64,000 nucleotides of DNA from Scleropages formosus (Eukaryota > Chordata > Actinopteri > Osteoglossiformes > Osteoglossidae), in NCBI RefSeq assembly GCF_900964775.1, contig NC_041821.1, forward strand, positions 9,931,394 to 9,995,393, in the 5' to 3' direction. Below are positions 37,539 to 51,500 of this stretch, one piece after another. The notes under the pieces were generated by a model. The model was given only the letters and a program-made list of their open reading frames with translations, made no database searches and was not told where the DNA came from. The translations under genes and the position numbers were made by a program. How positions within the stretch are numbered: position 1 is the first letter of the stretch; each line of letters begins with the position of its first letter.

Positions 37539-38560
37539 CGTGGCGGTTCAATCAATCCCTGAGGTGGGGACGTCCCTGCGCGCGCACCCTACCGCTGCAT
37601 CTGCGGCGCGTTCTCGCGGAGGAAGTCGGGGAGTATTCAGTCGGGACTGGAAAAAGAAAGAACCGCAAACAGTCTGAGTTTTCCCCCGCGCGGAGGAGGT
37701 GGAGAGTTACGGTAACAGCGCCCCCAGCGGATGGGACCTGAATAGCAGCGATTGAGGCAATACAGCGGAGCCGGGGGAGGGGCACGTCATTCCCTGCCCA
37801 ATGTCCTTAGTTTGTATGTTGGTGATTCGGGAGTGCCGAGGTGTTGTTTGTGCGCGCGCGTTAAATACACATGTTGTTTTTAATGCGCAGAGACGATGAC
37901 ACACGGCACGTTAACGAATCATCAAGTTAAAATGCTGCTCTGCCCTTGGCTTTGCTAGTATGACAACCAGCTACTGAGTTGACGTCCTTTTGGATTTATT
38001 CACTAACCGCTGATATTTCTTTCACAAATGATAATATAAAACAATTAGAACTTTACTGCTCACTCATAAACATTATTAAAAGCATTGCAGTACCCGATTG
38101 ACTCGGGATTTTTTTCTAGACTGAAGTTTTTGAACAGTTGCCTCTTGGTTTCCTTTTTGCGGTAATGTGACTAGTTCTTAATTCACGTTGTTTTCTCCAG
38201 AGAACGTTACGTAGCAGTCCTGGCTCTGCTGCTTTTTGAAAAATATTTGCGCCACAATAAGCGGTATTACGGTAACCGATTGACTTGGGATTCTTTCTCA
38301 AAGTCGTACTAAAAAGTTTTTTGACATCTGCGTCTTGGTTTTGTTTGGAATTGCGTAACTACTTATGTGTGATATTTTAAAAAGAGTACGACAAGCAGCT
38401 ACCATTCCTCTGCTTTGATCGACTCCATTTCTTAAAAATAGTTTGCTCTATAACAAGGCGTATTACGGTAACCCGTAGACTCGGGCTCTCTCGGTGTGAA
38501 AGTTTCATGGACCCTCCTCCTCTGTGGCTTTCCCGGGTTTCTGGTGGAGTCGATGGGGGG
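37539..38560. promoter_or_regulatory. divergent N4BP2/PDS5A promoter region
   Basis: The N4BP2 start codon (minus) and the inferred first PDS5A exon (plus) face away from each other about 1 kb apart. The N4BP2 side (37540-37860) is GC-rich with many CpGs, including GCGCGCGC runs, and no TATA box was seen. It is a likely bidirectional CpG-island promoter for two broadly expressed genes. The middle contains a degenerate tandem repeat and copies of TTACGGTAA at 37707-37715, 38267-38275 and 38463-38471. Confidence 0.6.
38086..38500 (+). repeat. three degenerate tandem repeat units (182 and 197 bp periods)
   Basis: Aligned anchors are CGATTGACTCGGGATT (38095), CGATTGACTTGGGATT (38277) and CGTAGACTCGGGCTCT (38474). 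Between them recur TCTTGGTTT, CTGCTTT and TTAAAAATA/GAAAAATATTTG-like segments and GG.GTATTACGGTAACC. Unit ends are approximate and the divergence is substantial. Confidence 0.6.
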
Positions 38561-38696
38561 CGCTGTGCACTCATTTTCCGCGCAGACATCGAAGAGCTGC
38601 CCTGGCCGAGAGAAGGAGCAGCTTTGTGCGGCAACTGAAAAAGCAAAACCTTAAGGAAAAATCGGAGTTGGACACCGAAACGAGCTGGTTCATGAG
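38530..38696 (+). other. candidate noncoding first exon of PDS5A
   Basis: GC-rich sequence ends at a good donor (CATGAG|GTAAAT, exon end 38696). The PDS5A start exon has an acceptor CTGTAG at 39543-39548, so a spliced 5' UTR is likely, with an intron of about 850 bp. The 5' boundary is a guess. Confidence 0.4.
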
Positions 38697-39561
38697 GTAA
38701 ATATCCGGGTAAACGCCAGGTGAACTATGAGGTGAATCGCGCCGCGCGAAAAAAGAGATACTAGGTCTCGAATCGGACTTAGGAAATACATGGTAGTTGA
38801 AATGCAAAATCCTTCTTTCTGGAAATATGCAAATTCCCTGCTTTCTCGGCGCAAAGTTAAAGAAATATGATAAAAGTGGTCGTGTGTACGTGTTGCTTTG
38901 GATTATCATTATGTGAATGACTGAGATACCAGCATTTTTCTACATAAAAAGTTAATGATATTCGAGAGGAGGTTCCAGAGACTGAGCTTTATTTTTCTAA
39001 CCATTACTAATGAAGAATTAAAATAGACGTGCTGTTGTATGTGTGCCTGGGCGTGTTTGGGGTGCGTTTGAGGCGTTTTTTTGTCGGTGTATTTTTGAAC
39101 AGTTTGAGGCCTAGCGCGCAGGCCCCGTTTTTTGGTGCTGCTGATGATGGTAGTTCGGATAGTACTAGCCCCGTTAGCTCACTTTTGTCCTTTTTGGCGT
39201 TGTTTTCGTGGCACGGAAGGAAATTTTTACATTTAAAAATATATAATTAGTGTTAAACCTTGCGCCAGAAGTTTTTGTGTGGTTTATTGTGAGAGCACTA
39301 TGAATTATGAAGGAGCGCGGGTCCTGTGCTGTGCGCTACGGCGGTTCTTCAGCCGCCCGCCCCTGTTGTTGTGTACGTTTTAATTTTTGTTTTAAGGTAT
39401 TGTGCGTAACTTCCTTTTCCATGTATGATACCGGGATTTTTAAAAAATTGTTATTTCTAGGGTGTGGGGGGCACGGTTTGAAATTGTTTTGGAAGGAAAA
39501 AAGTGCTGAATTGATCATCGCCCCGTTGTTCTTCTCTCCGACCTGTAGGGGGCGGTAGAGG

Positions 39562-42500
39562 ATGAGAATGGAGTTCCCGCAGCAACAGAAACCTGCCGAG
39601 GGCAAGATCACATACCCCCCGGGGGTGAAGGAGATCACCGACAAGATCAGCAACGACGAGGTGGTCAAGCGCTTAAAGGTCAGATAAACATCCCACTTTG
39701 TAGCAGCTTGACTCTCAACACCACTTGCAGTAATCTGTTCCTTGTGCTGCTGTTCTAAATATTTATCATCTTAATTTACTCGGTTTATAGTTAGTTTTTT
39801 GATCCATTACTAGTTAGGGATTTTTCCTTGGGCGGTTTTGGGAAGGTACGTTTATCAAGGCTACTGCAACAGTGGCAGGGAGTGGAACTAGAACCAACAA
39901 TTTTCAAAGTCCGTATCCCCACCACCCACATATACGCTGTTTGAAATCGCTTGTCCCGAGCGGGGTCGCAGCAAACTGGAGCCTAATCCGGCAACACGGC
40001 GCAAGGCTGGAGGAGGAGAGGATACACCCAGGACGGGGCGCCAGTCTGTCACAAGGCACCCCAAGCAGGACTCAAACCCCAGCCTGCCCTGAGAGCGGAA
40101 CCTGGCCAAGCCTACCATGCCACCTACCCACTTTTTTATAATTATTACTAACTTACTTTTAGCTCATATCTTTGTCCAAGGCAAATTCTAAATTACAGTC
40201 TGTTTTGTATAGATTTACCCATTTATATATAGTTATTCTTCCTGTATTAAGGCAGGGGAGGTAACTTGATAGAACTTGGTAGAACAGCAGGAGTAGGATT
40301 TTTACCAGAAGCCTTCAGACTTCATGGCAGCTGCCCTAAGCAGTACAGTACTTCCCATTTCATGTCATGTTTCATCTTTGAGAGAGATGAACTGACACTT
40401 CATTCTGCTGTATCTTATTGTAATTTTCAGTGTAAATAGCCGGAATGTAAATATATTGTTTTTTTTATATTGGATATCCATTTATTCATTATCAGTAGCT
40501 GTTTATTAGTGTAGGTTTACAGTGGTCTGTAGCCTATCCCAGATTCATAGAACACACAGCAGAGTATACACTGAATGGAATGCCAGTTTAGTGCTGGGAA
40601 ATCTCACGCTCATTTAGTTGTTCGTTTACCTGCTACGGGGCACTTGTTTATCCACTATGGGCATTCAGACATGCACCTAGACCCAAGTCCCACAGCCTTG
40701 AGGCATGAGCACTTCCCACTGCACTAATATGCCACCCTGTGTTTTGGTTATGCAATTATTGTTCATTATTTGTTAGTTCAAATATTTACTCCGTGTCCTA
40801 CTGAGGTGATTTTAACTTTTGAGAAAAGCTGCATGAACAGTTTACTGCAGTATGTGAGTAGTGTCCATGGTAATATATTCATATTTTTTATTTTAATCTG
40901 TATTGAAAGTCATCTTACCTTTGTGTCACATTTATCTGAAAAATGTAAATGAGGAGTTTATTGAACAGGATTTTAGTTTGTGATTCTGAGATTTAAACTC
41001 ATTAAGTAAAGGGAGCAGGTGGTATGGTTAAATCTTGCCATCAAAAGCTCCCTTGTTCAAATCCCCACTCCTGCTATAATAGCTTTGATATAGGTACTGT
41101 TCCTGAATTTGTACATTAAGAATATTCTGCTGTCTAAATGTAAATAATTGTAAGAACCTGAGTATGAACATAACATTGTCAGTCACCTTGTACAAAGGTC
41201 AGTTAGTCTTTCCCCACCTCACATTGGTAATGTATTCTTGAAAACCCCTTTGTGAGTTCTTGTAAGTCAAAGACCTAACATTAATTTCAATGGTAAAATT
41301 TTCTTATGCATTCCTGAGCCCCAAAACTCACACCTGTTTAAGTAAAAATATCACCAAACCCAATTAAAATTGGCAAAATTTTCAACTGACATCGCTTCTG
41401 AGAATAACAAGACTTTTTTCTTCATTTCTTTATAGCACTGTATGTTTATTTGCACTCGTTAGCTGTTATGTACTTTGCACTTAACAAATGCTCACCTAAG
41501 AGAACTTTCGTATGTTCAGTGTTTATGTACTGTTTATTGTATTTCACTCTATGCTTGTAGTCATTTAGCTTACATGGCTATTACATGCAATAAGCTTAAA
41601 ATGTGGGTTTCCCTCACAGTCCAAAAACATGTTGTAGCTGAGCTGGTAACTCTGAATTTCCCCATGTGTATACATGTGTGTGCATGTGTGTTACATTGCT
41701 CAGCAACTGACACTTTGTGTAAAGCCAAGAACTGTGTAACCATATCGCCACATTATTCTTGTGAGATATGTGGCAATAAACTTGCACTTAAGGAAATTTA
41801 ATAAAATGTACTAAATATGTTTTTAAATAGCTTTAAATTATTTAAACCAGAAATACAACTGTACGCAGAATAAGTATACATATAAAACTTCCACAGTCCA
41901 GAGATGTATGGATGTTCATAAATTAGGAACTTTGAGACTCATTCATATTTTGGAGTGTATTTGTAAAGCAATTTCAAGTTAGTTTTTTGATTAACTTTTC
42001 CCTGTGGAATTTATGTGGCATTTTCAATCAAGGAAAGGCTGTACGCAGATATGCAGGTTGATGTGAGTCATTTATAACTATTCTTACTGTAGTAGTTTCT
42101 ATCACAGTTTATTTGGCATTCAAAAGAAATGGTGTCCATGTTGCACAACAGAGGGAGTTTTAACATAGTTTCACATAATTGCTGTAACAATTTGGATAGT
42201 ATTTTACAGAAAAGTTGTGATACTGATTAGAAGTATGATATTACATTACCAGTATATTTTAAATGCAAATTGTTGCTTGTATATTTACTTTTTGTGCATA
42301 CTGTTTGGGCACTGTACAAACTGAACTATAGTCGCAGACTCAAGTTCAATATTGTGTGATTAGTATTTCAGTAAAAATAAAACCAAATTGTCTATAGCTC
42401 AAATTGTAGTAGTGCATCCTGCCTGCCTGCCGTCCAGGTGTTAATGAATGGTAGTATGTGTACTGGCCATAGTGTCTGTTACTTTAATACACACACACAC

Positions 42501-45500
42501 ACACACACACATTTTCTGAACCGCTTGTCCCATTCGGGGTCGTGGGGAGCCGGAGCCTAACCTGGCAACACAGGGCGTAAGGCTGGAGGGGGAGGGGACA
42601 CACCCAGGACAGGACGCCAGTCTGTCGCAAAGCACCCCAAGTGGGACTCGAACCCTAGACCCACCGGAGAGCAGGACCCGGTCCAACCCACTGCGCCCCC
42701 CCCTACTTTAATACATTTCTTTAAAAATTCCTTAGACTTAATTTTGCCTTCTTTAATGGGCAAATGGTTGCCCAAAGTGTTGTCTTGAAATGTTAAATTT
42801 GCAGTGGCATCTTACTGTGGAGATTTGCACATGTAGGCATGTGTCCACCCTCCTTTCCACACTTCAGCATAATTTACATTGCTGTGATTGTACAACACTG
42901 AATACTCATTGCAGCTGAATCATATTGCAGCTCTCCAGTATCGGTGGAATGTCCCTGGCAGGTCCTCAGGCACTGGCTGGCTGGAGGCTTCCGGGAGACT
43001 TCTGCAGCGGCTCTCCTGAGCAATTCCTCTGTGGGCAGTCCACCCATCCCCCCACTGCTCCTGCCTGATCATGGCTCACATGCGTCCTGCAATTTTGACA
43101 GCAGCTTGAATAGACAGCGTACACTGGGCTGTGGCAGCTGCTGCCCTCCTGGGTCCTAGAGGTCCTGGTTTCATTTAAAGCAGTGTCAGATTGCTTTTGA
43201 AGGATTGTAATGGTTTCTTTGTGAAAGCTGGTTTGTTGTCGGGGAAGTTCTCAGGACAGGCTCAACACTTGCTGTCAGGGCAGCTGGAGTTTAAGAAAGA
43301 CATGTAATTAGTAACAGTATTTTGAGGGAGTTATATACCAGCATCCTTCCTCTCTCCTCCCTGCTCACACCACAACGTGTGCCTCACCAAACTTTGTATG
43401 ATGTTTGTCTCCTCATTTGTGCTTATGAAGAGGGTTCCAGACACAGTTGATCTAATTCATCTGTGTCTTTTCCTGGGTGCCCATGCTATCTTAAGTCTCC
43501 CCTAAGTTGTTTCTTGTTTGGGCCTGAATTTTTATGGGGTGCTAGTCTTTTGTATGTTATTAAGACCATCTAAGTTGAAAAGGGGTGGCAATTGCTACTT
43601 TTTTGGTGTGTGAATAGTTTCACCTAACCTGCCCCTCTGGAAGAGACATTTACATTTATTCACTTAGCAGACGCTTTTCTCCGAAGCTACTTACAATGAA
43701 TACTATGCCGTGTAACTAGCCCACACACCTTTTTCACCAAGGTGACTTACACTGCTAGATACACTACTTACAATGGGTCACTCATCCATACATCAGTGAA
43801 ACACACTATGGGGGGAACCTGAACAGCATGTCTTTGGACTGTGGGAGGAAACCGGAGCACCCGGAGTAAACTCACGCAGACACAGGGAGAACATGCAAAC
43901 TCCACACAGACTGAGCAGGGATCGAACCCACGTTCTCTCGCACCACCCAGGCGCTGTGAGACAGCAGTGCTACTCGCTGTGCCACCGTGCTTCCTTTTTA
44001 TAGTACTGTTTACTGATGCATACTTTTCAGGTTTACAACACATTTGTTGACCAAATAAGGATATAGTTTGAACTAAGCATATGCAGAAAATATTTTCTCA
44101 AATTATTGCATGCGGTTGGAAGGTGTTTGCAGCTGTATTTGTGATTCCAAACGCAAACAAGAAACATTAGCCTACACATGTTACAACATAAGCTGCTGGG
44201 CTTTCTGTCTGTTTGGTCTTTTCCTCTGCATCTTGTAACTTTGATGTGTACTATGCTGTGTTTTGCCTCCTGTCTTGCTCTGTTAAAGATGGTGGTGAAG
44301 ACTTTCATGGATATGGACCAAGACTCAGAGGATGAAAAGCAGCAGTACCTCGCTCTAGCGCTCCACCTGGCATCTGAGTTCTTCTTGCGCAACCCAAACA
44401 AAGATGTACGGCTGTTGGTGGCCTGTTGCTTGGCAGATATCTTCCGCATCTACGCACCCGAGGCACCTTATACATCCCACGATAAGCTCAAGGTGTGGAC
44501 TGGTTCAACAAAGTGCTGAACCCTGCATTATCAAGCATCCCAAAGCAAAATTTTATGTGCTTCGTGATCCTGTGCACAAGAAGTCCAGATTCAAAAGCCC
44601 AGAGGTTATCAGTTGTGCCTGCACTGTGGTGGAATGATCTCCCTCTCTTTTAGAACTGCTAAATCCCTTTCATCTTTCAAGAAGTATACCAAAACACATC
44701 TTTCATACTCGCTTATTTCTGATCCTCCTTTTTACACCATAAATTTGTATTACATTCAGTCAAAATTGCCTTTGTGTCATTTCTATATGCTGTTCCCACA
44801 TAACATTATTGTTAGTTTTTTTTATTTTTTTAATTTTATTTTATTTTATTTTAAAGTGGCATTCCCAACCAATGCTATATGAAGCCACCCTTCTAATATC
44901 TTCTGCATTAACTGGTAGAATAAGAAAAACTGACTGCTTTGAGAATTACGTGTCTGCACCTATGTCTCTGTTGGTTAAATGTGTTTCTTTTTTCATTTGT
45001 ACATCACTGCTGAGAAGCATTAAATGATTCAATCTAAGTACCTAACAATTTAATTTTACTGCCTCTCACTTGTCAGTTGTTTTTGCGATGTCACTGTTTT
45101 TTGAGAGAACTCCTTTTTTTTTCCCTCCCCTCCCAGGACATCTTCCTGTTTATCACCAGGCAGCTGAAGGGTCTGGAGGACACTAAAAGCCCACAGTTCA
45201 ACAGATACTTCTACTTGCTGGAGGTGAGTTAAAATTTTTCACTAAAACATTTCCTAATAAATTCTTATTCTTAATCAAGTATTAAAGCAATATTGCTTTT
45301 ATACTGACAGAGGAAGGCCTTAAATTAAGAGCCAGCACTCGTCACGTAATTATACTCATGGAGGACCACCGAAGGTCAGTTCTTAAGCATAAATAAACTG
45401 GAGTCTGGATTTGACTCAGACATGGTATTTAAACATCAGATAAAGCAAACAAAGTGAAGGTTTTAAATCTGGGAGGCCAGAAAATTCTGTTAAAGTTGAA

Positions 45501-48500
45501 AGGAAAAAGCATACACCTCTATATGAATAGCTGAATCTGCCATAATGTCTTGATCATTTCCTACAGATGATTCCACTTTTGTTCCCCCCCCCCCCCCCAC
45601 CCTCCCTCTACAGAACCTGGCTTGGGTAAAGTCTTACAATATTTGCTTTGAACTGGAAGACTGCAATGAGATATTTATCCAACTCTTTAAGACTCTCTTC
45701 TCCGTCATCAAGTAAGATTAAAACAAAATGGAGATTCATTGTTTATTTGCATTCATCTTTTATCCAACTGTTTGTTATGGACATGTGCTTTGACAGCATA
45801 GTTATCTTTATGGTATTCCAAAGTGGAGCTTTTGCTTCCACAAGTCCATCCTTTCAACTAATAGGCATAATTGCCAGCATGAAGTCTACAACTACTAATA
45901 CCAGGTTTTGCCTGAGGTACCTGACCAGACATTTTAACGGGTAGCTATACAAACATCTTTAGTGTTTCATGTTAGGAATCTACTGTAGTGTGAATTTTCT
46001 CTTCTTTATAGGGTATTGAATTACAGTGGGTTAAATGACTAAAATATACAAAATCTGCATGTGTATAAACCAATGTCCATATATATGCTCACTGACTTCT
46101 CCCCATTCAGAAGCTCAGGGGGCTGGTCTTCTGTAGATGCAAAATCTATTGAATGACATGCTTAATTGTTATGGTCTCTTTACCTTCTCTCCCTGTACTT
46201 TAGCACCAGCCACAACCAGAAGGTACAGATGCACATGCTGGATCTGATGAGCTCCATCATCACAGAGGGAGATGGGGTCACCCAAGAGCTGCTGGACTCT
46301 ATCCTCATAAACCTCATTCCTGCACACAAGGTGTAAAGTTCATTTCTGAATTTATCACTCAAACTTAATGATGGCTTAAGTGATTGCCTTTTTGAAAATC
46401 TGGATCATGGTCAAGAGTTTAACCTAAGATTCTCATTCTATCCCAGTTGTAATCCCTGAGATTTTACAGATTAACACTCCTGTTTGCAGAATTTGAACAA
46501 GCAAGCATATGATCTTGCTAGGGTTCTCTTGAAGAGGACTGTTCAAGCCATTGAGACTTGCATTGCCTATGTAAGCATCCTGAGACATTTTCCACCATGG
46601 TATTTTGAATGTTTGGCATTTAACCATGTAGTGCATTTATGTGACTAGCGCTGTGATTTTTCCAGTTCTTCAACCAAGTTCTTGTCCTGGGCAAGTCGTC
46701 AGTGAGTGATCTGTCAGAACATGTTTTCGACCTGATCCAGGAGCTGTTTGCCATAGACCCTCACCTCCTGGTTTCTGTGATGCCTCAGCTGGAGTTTAAA
46801 CTGAAGGTACAGGTGTAAAACCTCAATATCCCCAGAGTTTAGCTTGATCCATGCTTACATCATTTTGATGCATTTAGCTAGAAATCGCTTGGAAGCTAAG
46901 AAATGTACATTTTCCGGTGTCACAATACAAGTAGTATTTCCTGGGTTGTTCACATACCCTGATTTTTTTTTTTTTTTTTTTTTTTTTTGAATGCCCCTGC
47001 TAATATGATAGTGATTTTTCGGTTCAGAGTAATGATGGTGAGGAGCGTCTGGCTGTGGTGCGGCTGCTGGCCAAGCTGTTCGGAGCCAGGGACTCAGAGC
47101 TGGCCAACCAGAACCGCCCATTGTGGCAGTGCTTCCTGGGAAGGTACAGAAGCATGGGCCCTCAATAGTGTTGAACATTCCTGAAGTCATTTTGTCTGCC
47201 GTGATATGAGACCATTTATGAAGTAAAGGAGTAGAAACAAATATGAGGAAACGTCTTATACAGATCATTGTAGCTTTTTATTGCAATCAGGTTTAGATTG
47301 GGGAATTAGAATGGGGAATGCAATTTGTGAAGCTAAATAGTTTGTGGTCCTCAAATTATATACGGAGTATGAATGAGAATAGTTTCTGCTATCTGTAGTA
47401 GATTCATAACATGAATTAGATCTTTTTCGTTTTAAGATTCAATGACATCCATGTGCCAGTGAGACTGGAGTGTGTGAAATTTGCCAGTCACTGCTTGATG
47501 AACCACCCTGATTTGGCCAAAGATCTTACAGGTGGGGGCTGCACTTGTATAGTAGTAGTGGTTGATTTCATTCAGAAGCATGTACCGTTTGTGTGGCCTT
47601 ATTTGTCTTTGATTCATTGGTTTAACTGAAATGTTTGTTGAAATGGTTAGAGAAAGTGGGGCTTAAATGCATCCTGACATCTTATTTTTTCACTTCGTCA
47701 GAATATCTGAAAGTTCGATCACATGACCCTGAGGAAGCTATTCGTCATGATGTCATAGTCACCATAATTAATGCAGGGAAGAAGGACTTGAATCTGGTGA
47801 ATGACCAGCTGCTGGGTTTTGTCAGGGAGAGGACTTTGGACAAGAGGGTATGTTGCCTGTTTCTGGTTAGGTTGTTTTCCTGATTGGAGTCATCTCTTCA
47901 GCTTGCCTTGTTTGCTTACAGTGGCGAGTTCGAAAGGAGGCCATGATGGGTCTTGCTCAGCTGTACAAGAAGTACTGTCTGCATCATGAGGCTGGCAAGG
48001 AGTCTGCTCAGAAGATCAGCTGGATAAAAGACAAACTTCTCCACATATACTACCAGAATAGCATTGATGACAAGTGAGTCTCTGGTTTGTGCTTCACTGG
48101 GTTGTTGGACTTGTGATGTCCTAAGTCAGGTTTTTGAGTTGTGATCTTTAGTGACTTGTGAGCAAAATGCCTGTGACCTACTCACTTGGTTATGTTTGCC
48201 AGGTTGCTGGTAGAGAAGATCTTTGCACAGTACATGGTGCCTCATAGCTTGGAGACCGAGGAAAAAATGAAGTGTCTGTACTATCTGTATGCCTGCTTAG
48301 ACCCAAATGCTGTAAAGTAAGTACACTGCCCATTTAGAGGTCATGAGTATGTTTGTTGTTTGTCTGCTGGGTGTTTGCCTACTTGTACAGTAAAGCTCAG
48401 AAGAGCCAAGGATATAACACATGGCACTGATACATTTCCCTAGGGCTCTGAATGAGATGTGGAAGTGTCAGAACATGCTGAGGGGTCTGGTACGGGAGCT

Positions 48501-51500
48501 GTTGGACCTGCACAAACTGCCCCCAGTGAGTAGCGCACACTGCTTGTGGCCAATCGTCGGCCATGTGGAAGTAACTCGGTAGTCACACTTCTTTAGTATT
48601 TTTCCTTCATCATATGCATATTCGGTATGTCACAATTGCTCTGGTAACCCATTGTGGTCTTTTATGTACAGTCTGAGGCCAACAACACAGCTATGTTTGG
48701 GAAGTTGCTGACCATAACCAGTGAGTATTTTGCACATTCTATGGTTTCCTTGCTAAGAACGTTCAACATGCTGTTTTCCAGACAAACCTGCTTTTGTGCT
48801 TTTTATTGGCAAGCTTAATCATCCGTGCAGACCTATGTAATTATTTCCTGCAGGCTTGCACCAGTTTCCCCCCCCCCATAAAGCATGTTTTGTGCTTATG
48901 AACTGGATAAACAAAGGTGAAATCTAAATGTTAATATCCTGTTGGCAGAGTGAAGACAGTCCAATACAGAAAGAGCTTCCTCTTTGTTTTTTTTTCCAGA
49001 AAAACTGCCTTGACAAGTTCTTGGAATAGAAAAAAGTTGTCTTTTGGGCTTTTTCCACATACCACTGAGGGGTGCAGCTGCTATCTAGGGTTCTAGTTTT
49101 CATTAGGGCTACTGGTTTCTGTTCACCTGAAAGAATTCTTTACATTCTCTGAGTCCTTAGGCCTTCACTTCTCATTCATTTCTATTTTCCAAACATAGTA
49201 CTTGAAGGTCTGGGTCAGATATACCTTGTAGTCCCTCACACCCAGCAGGGGAGAGAATGTGTTGGGCATTTTCAGTTTAAAGAAAATCAACTGTGCATAC
49301 TGTCCTTGTAGAGAACCTTCCAGATCCTGGTAAAGCCCAGGACTTCATGAAGAAGTTCAACCAGGTGCTAGCAGAGGATGAGAAGCTGCGTGCCCAGCTG
49401 GAGCAGCTCATAAGCCCAACGTGCTCCTGCAAGCAGGCTGAGGTTTGCGTGGTGAGTGTTCATCCCACTTCACCCTGTTTGACATATACTTCCACTTATT
49501 GAATCAATTTGGTTGACTGGGAAACAATATTTTGCAGAGGGAAATCACCCGCAAGCTGACATTCCCAAAGCAACCTGCCAACCCTTTCCTGGAAATGGTG
49601 AAGTTCCTGCTGGAACGAATTGCTCCAGTGCATATTGATTCTGAAGCTATCAGGTAGTCTTCATTATAGTTGAAATCAGACAAACAGTAGTTCACAGGGC
49701 ATGAGTACTGTGGTAGGGGTTCCTGGTAACTTGTAATACGCGTAAAAATTGCGTATATCATCATTGCTCAGCATTTGAAAGTGATACAGAAAGCAGTTGT
49801 CATCAGAGATTGTGAAATTCATCTTGCTGGACTGCATAATGAATGTGGGTTAAGTGGTTTGTAATAATTGTTCTGGATACAGTAGTGAAGTTGTTGGGAC
49901 ACTCACTGAACAAATACAAGCCATTCTTTTGTTAGGACACCTAGTGTTGACATCCTGCAACTGCAGTCTTCGTAGTGTAACTTCCTTGAAGGTGTTTATA
50001 AAATCTGTCAAATTAACAGTTTTGCTGCAGTTTAAACATGCAGTTGCATTTTAATCTTTGTTTGGGTAGTTTTTTTAATTTAAAATTGGAGTTCATTTCT
50101 TGATGTGTTTGTGTTGGGTGAAACGCTAACCAGTTGTGATGCTATTGGCTTCTCAGTGCTTTGGTGAAGCTGCTGAACAAGTCTATAGAGGGAACTGCAG
50201 ATGACGAGGAGGAAGGTGTGACACCAGACACTGCCATTCGCTCAGGATTGGAACTTCTCAAAGTGAGGACCCCTGTTTCATGCCAAACCAGAAGTTGTAC
50301 TCCTCTCGCCACTTGGCCATAATGCGTCCATCCACCCATTGACACCAAGGCTGCTCAACACAGGTGCTGTCTTTCACCCACCCTACCTCCTTCCATTCGG
50401 CGGAGACGTATGAATCACTACTGCAGTGCCTGAAGATGGAGGATGACAAGGTGGCTGAGGCTGCTATTCAGATATTCAGGAACACCGGGCAAAAGATTGA
50501 GACGGAGCTCCCACAGATAAGATCGTAGGGATCAGCCATAATCTACACAACATTCTTGAGTATCCATTTTTATTTATCGACAGGCCTTAGGCAGTTTGTT
50601 ACATTCCTTATCATATACTTTTATGATTTTTGATTGTGCAAGTATTTTTTTATGTTTACATTTTATGGTTTTGATATGATAAAGGTTGTGGTCATATATT
50701 TCTATGATGAGTCTGAAGCCCTGTGTAAATGCATGTCTGATCTACTTTTATCAGGACACTGATTCCGATCCTGCATCAGAAGGCCAAAAGGGGTACTCCA
50801 CACCAGGCCAAGCAGGCAGTGCACTGCATTCATGCCATCTTCCACAACAAGGAGGTGCAACTGGCACAGATTTTTGAGGTGAGCCAGTATAGCATGATCT
50901 AACTAGTGATTTGTTTTCTTGACCAGGGCAAGTGCAGCTGAGAGCAGTACCAAGCCGCAGCTTTAACAGTATGTTGAATGGTTACCGCAGTGAAAGGTAG
51001 TGATTGGGAATGGGGAATGAAGCCTGAAGCACTGGCAAAATGGGTTTCCTTTTGTAATGAAATTATATTTCTGTACATTGCTCCTTTTTGAGTGACCATT
51101 TCAGGAAAACAAGGTGTTTTATCTTATCAACTTCAGCAATGAACCATCTGTTTAGGTGATGCTGGCTTGGTCTGAGAGACCCATTCAGCACTCCTCTCCC
51201 TCTTTCTTGCAGCCCCTGTCACGCAGCCTGAATGCGGATGTCCCTGAGCAGCTCATCACCCCTCTGGTTGCCCTGGGACACATCTCTATGCTGGCTCCGG
51301 ACCAGTTTGCTTCACCCATGAAGTCCATTGTGGCCAATTTCATTGTCAAGGACCTGCTCATGAATGACAGGGTGGGTGGTGGCAGTGACTGTCACATATA
51401 TGGTAGCATATGAAATTAAGGTAGTTTTGAAAAAGAATCTATACCGTAGTTTTAGTAATTTTTGCTGACACCTTTTTTTGTTTTGATAATTATGTCTTGC

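Larger units (their letters stand above)
39679..44288 (+). other. PDS5A intron 1
   Basis: A 4.6 kb intron, the longest in the gene and the main home of repeats: (TG)-tailed SINEs at 39.93 and 42.49 kb, tRNA SINE at 41.0 kb, a composite repeat at 40.5 kb, an L2-like 3' end at 41.4-41.8 kb and a V-SINE-like copy at 43.65 kb. No further exon recognised. Confidence 0.75.

Noticed and set aside
37116-37562. 148-codon frame antisense to N4BP2 exon 1
   Set aside because: It lies in the GC-rich 5' region opposite a well-supported start exon, and no domain is visible.
38086-38500. Regular repeats considered as a CRISPR-like array
   Set aside because: A vertebrate locus; the units are about 190 bp, divergent and only three, without short identical repeats and spacers.
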